DNA of 63,776 nucleotides from JAAFHB01 sp037128295. GTDB lineage: Bacteria > Bacteroidota > Bacteroidia > Bacteroidales > Prolixibacteraceae. The position numbers were made by a program, and so were the translations under genes. The notes beneath the pieces were generated by a model that was given only the letters and a program-made list of their open reading frames with translations, was not told the DNA's origin and made no database searches. Positions within the stretch are counted from its first letter, which is position 1; every line of letters starts with the position of its first letter. Below are positions 61,796-63,776 of this stretch, one piece after another. The stretch spans positions 1-63,776 of the forward strand of contig JBAXWR010000008.1 in NCBI GenBank assembly GCA_037128295.1. The letters are read 5' to 3'.

Positions 61796-63776
61796 TTTTA
61801 TTTCTTTACTTTCACCAGATTGTAAATTGATAATCAAGCAATTGTAAAGGGCATTTTCGCCCAGGGGAATTAATGCCTTTCCAGATGACTCCACAAATAC
61901 TTTTACTTTTGCCATTGCTTTGGTAGGATTTGTAAATTTTACAGTCAGTGAACTGGTTGTATTTTTAATAATTTGAGCTTCAATATGATCTAATGCAAAT
62001 ACAAACGACTTGTCAGGTTGGATATATACACCTGGCAATTCAATATACGACAACATCAGGGAGGTTTCGGCCCAGGTTGAACCATACATCAGCTCGCCAA
62101 TCCCTTCGAGCCAGTCGGTGGTACTGACCCGTTCCGACATCCAGCCGATTTTCATCTTGTCGATCGGATGGAGCGGATGCGACAAATATTGGGGCATTGT
62201 CGCAGCAATTTCGTGAAGAAGTTGAAGGTATCCGATTTTACCAGTTGCCCGGAAAAGCCGCCACAAGGCAATGCCCGAATGGGTACAAATGCCAGGTGCC
62301 CCATGTTTGTTCTGCGTATTTGCACCCACCGTTCCTGCTGTTTGAACTCCCAGTTTTCCAAGGGTTGAATTTGGTGGAAAAACATAGTCGTAAGGCATCA
62401 CCCAGGTTGTAAATTGATTGGCCATCTCCTCCGATCTTTGAAGCCATTTCTTATCCAGCGTTGATTCATAAAGGAGTGCAAACGATTCGAGCATCGCATA
62501 CGAAGATTCGCTGTCGGGGTTTTGCATGGCATCTCCCGGACCACCGCAGGTAATCCCTTTTTTGATATAATTTTTATAATAATTTTCAGCGGAAGCCAAC
62601 GCAACACGCTGATATTCCTGATTTTTAAAATAGTTGGAAGCCAAAACCATAGCAGCCGGAACGATGGCGCCACTGGTTGAACCACCGACTACCACATCGC
62701 CGGTTTGGCTATCGACAAAATTCCCAAACTGCCCCCATTTGTCCCAAAGTTTCACGAAAGCATCAGCCACAGTCCGGGTCCCCTTTTTCCATTCAGGCTT
62801 AATGGGGATATTCTGTTTCTCCATCAGCATCAGTTGTTTGATGATGTAGTACAACGCATCGCCGCTTTTGCGGATCAGGTGCCAATCTTTTGTATTCGGT
62901 TTGCGGATATCGCCCCCATACCATTTGGTCCCCTTTTCGCCCGAATCCCAGAAAAACCCTGATGGTGATATCCCGTTCGGGAATAACCAGTCGAAATTGC
63001 GGATCACATTTGCTTTGCTCGTTTCATTTCCTGCGAAGAGCAAAGGATAGGTCGAAATCATTCCACCGGTCCAGCCGATTTGCCAATCCTGTAGGAAATT
63101 CTCACGCATTCCTACCGAATAATAGCCATGCTCATTCTCCCAGTTTTGTTCGTTAAATTTGTTTTGCTGAACATCAAAACAGGCTGAAAACGGGATCGTT
63201 GGCCTGATCGTGGTTTCGCCAACCAGATCCTTACGGATTTCGGAAAATCGGTTGTACAATCCCTGAATATCAGGTGAATGAAACGAATATAACCTGAATT
63301 TCAATTTAAATTCATCACCTGCTTTAAAGTCTGGGGCTTTGTCTTTTGAAGCTGCCTGATTATCAGCTATAGAATACTGATAATTCTCCCTGACTACCGG
63401 AACGGTCAGACTGATCACGGCAGTTTTACGGTCACGTGATTCCTCGATGCTGATTCCCGTATCGCCAAATTTCGTAGCCTGATGGGTCAGTAGCCAAAAG
63501 CCAGTTTTGGATGTATCTAATTGAAAACCAATAGATGGAACGCTCATTGAACCTGACCGCTCCTGAATTCTTGACGGGCCGTCGTTGATGTTGAGGCGTG
63601 GCACATCGGAAATAATCATCGGCTTATCGGGACCAATATCGCGGGAATCAAGCAGTTTGGGTGAATACCTGATCCGGCGCGACTCGAACCGGTTACCATT
63701 ATAAGCTGCAGTCGGTAGAAGCACATAATTCGATTTTGACCAGTTGGTGAAGGTAAAATCGATAGAGAGACTTGTT
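61784..63776 (-). CDS. Unclassified glycosidase-like PUL protein (N-terminus outside the window)
   Basis: The frame stays open from the stop at 61784 to the right edge (at least 663 residues; N-terminus cut). A GTG at 63724 is not needed as a start, because the frame upstream is still protein-like (D-F-T-F-T-N-W-S-K-S-N-Y-V-L-L). The first part is a beta-sandwich; from about 300 residues before the end a helical toroid follows, with W-Y-G-G-D-I-R-K-P-N and G-A-P-G-I-C-T-H-S-G-I-A-L-W. The layout resembles six-hairpin glycosidases of PULs, but I cannot name the family. It is the upstream neighbour of GH105. Confidence 0.6.
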   Translation of the reverse strand, partial: TSLSIDFTFTNWSKSNYVLLPTAAYNGNRFESRRIRYSPKLLDSRDIGPDKPMIISDVPRLNINDGPSRIQERSGSMSVPSIGFQLDTSKTGFWLLTHQATKFGDTGISIEESRDRKTAVISLTVPVVRENYQYSIADNQAASKDKAPDFKAGDEFKLKFRLYSFHSPDIQGLYNRFSEIRKDLVGETTIRPTIPFSACFDVQQNKFNEQNWENEHGYYSVGMRENFLQDWQIGWTGGMISTYPLLFAGNETSKANVIRNFDWLFPNGISPSGFFWDSGEKGTKWYGGDIRKPNTKDWHLIRKSGDALYYIIKQLMLMEKQNIPIKPEWKKGTRTVADAFVKLWDKWGQFGNFVDSQTGDVVVGGSTSGAIVPAAMVLASNYFKNQEYQRVALASAENYYKNYIKKGITCGGPGDAMQNPDSESSYAMLESFALLYESTLDKKWLQRSEEMANQFTTWVMPYDYVFPPNSTLGKLGVQTAGTVGANTQNKHGAPGICTHSGIALWRLFRATGKIGYLQLLHEIAATMPQYLSHPLHPIDKMKIGWMSERVSTTDWLEGIGELMYGSTWAETSLMLSYIELPGVYIQPDKSFVFALDHIEAQIIKNTTSSLTVKFTNPTKAMAKVKVFVESSGKALIPLGENALYNCLIINLQSGESKEIKFRK

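Larger units (their letters stand above)
30568..63776 (-). other. Polysaccharide utilisation locus (extends past the right edge)
   Basis: Sixteen consecutive minus-strand genes from the partial gene at 63776 to 30568, with mostly short gaps and one 4-base overlap. They comprise a SusC/SusD pair, a DUF5017 lipoprotein, five recognisable glycoside hydrolase families (GH105, GH42, GH30, GH28, GH29), two heparinase-like and two toroid-like proteins, two esterase-like hydrolases, one unclassified glycosidase-like protein and a pyruvyltransferase homologue. No regulator, sulfatase, or transporter of the MFS type lies inside the part seen. Confidence 0.9.

Overview
The window reads as a chromosome segment of a Bacteroidota bacterium, possibly a Bacteroidales/Marinilabiliales-like marine or gut-associated relative. 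The evidence is a SusC/SusD pair inside a large polysaccharide utilisation locus (PUL), WG-repeat and LytTR proteins typical of the phylum, an eCIS-type VgrG tail, and several promoter boxes of the Bacteroidota form TAnnTTTG. No rRNA, tRNA or CRISPR array was seen.

Layout. (1) 1-12.9 kb is a stable housekeeping and envelope region: the 3' end of a Kdo transferase gene, a class II ribonucleotide reductase, a GT2 glycosyltransferase, two FkbM-type methyltransferases, a GT25 glycosyltransferase, an RluA pseudouridine synthase overlapping panB, an O-antigen-ligase-like membrane protein, a DUF5009 acyltransferase-like membrane protein and dnaK. (2) 13-17.3 kb is accessory: a small lipoprotein, an internally deleted AAA/DUF4143 ATPase relic behind a perfect palindrome, then a compact operon of a shortened VgrG, a PAAR protein, an exported protein of unknown function and an exported alpha/beta hydrolase. 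(3) 17.3-27.3 kb is a repeat-rich, gene-poor zone. Five copies of a hairpin-rich element are seen, three of them fused to decayed 3' ends of a lyase-like gene whose intact relative lies in the PUL (35.4-37.2 kb). Two near-identical REP-like modules sit among them. Embedded are an orphan antitoxin, a ParDE-type toxin-antitoxin pair and a LytTR / serine hydrolase / outer-membrane-protein / serine hydrolase cassette. (4) 27.3-30.3 kb carries a WG-repeat protein and a membrane-anchored coiled-coil protein. (5) 30.5-63.8 kb is one PUL with every gene on the minus strand, running off the right edge.

How the PUL may work (inference from families). A SusC/SusD pair and a DUF5017 lipoprotein bind and import the glycan. 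Two large heparinase-II/III-like proteins and two unclassified alpha-toroid-like proteins are candidate uronate lyases. Two alpha/beta hydrolases would remove ester groups. GH105, GH28, GH42, GH30 and GH29 enzymes would trim unsaturated uronate, uronate, galactose, a beta-linked sugar and fucose. This set suggests an acidic, esterified, galactose- and fucose-bearing heteropolysaccharide. The last gene encodes a polysaccharide-pyruvyltransferase-family protein with a lipoprotein signal, an unexpected location for that family. No sulfatase and no HTCS, AraC or sigma/anti-sigma regulator lies inside the window.

The most interesting signals are: the composite repeats made of lyase 3' relics plus a structured element; the duplicated repeat block around the ParDE pair; the minimal VgrG-PAAR operon; the exported pyruvyltransferase homologue; the unclassified lyase-like proteins; and helically phased direct repeats that look like a LytTR operator.
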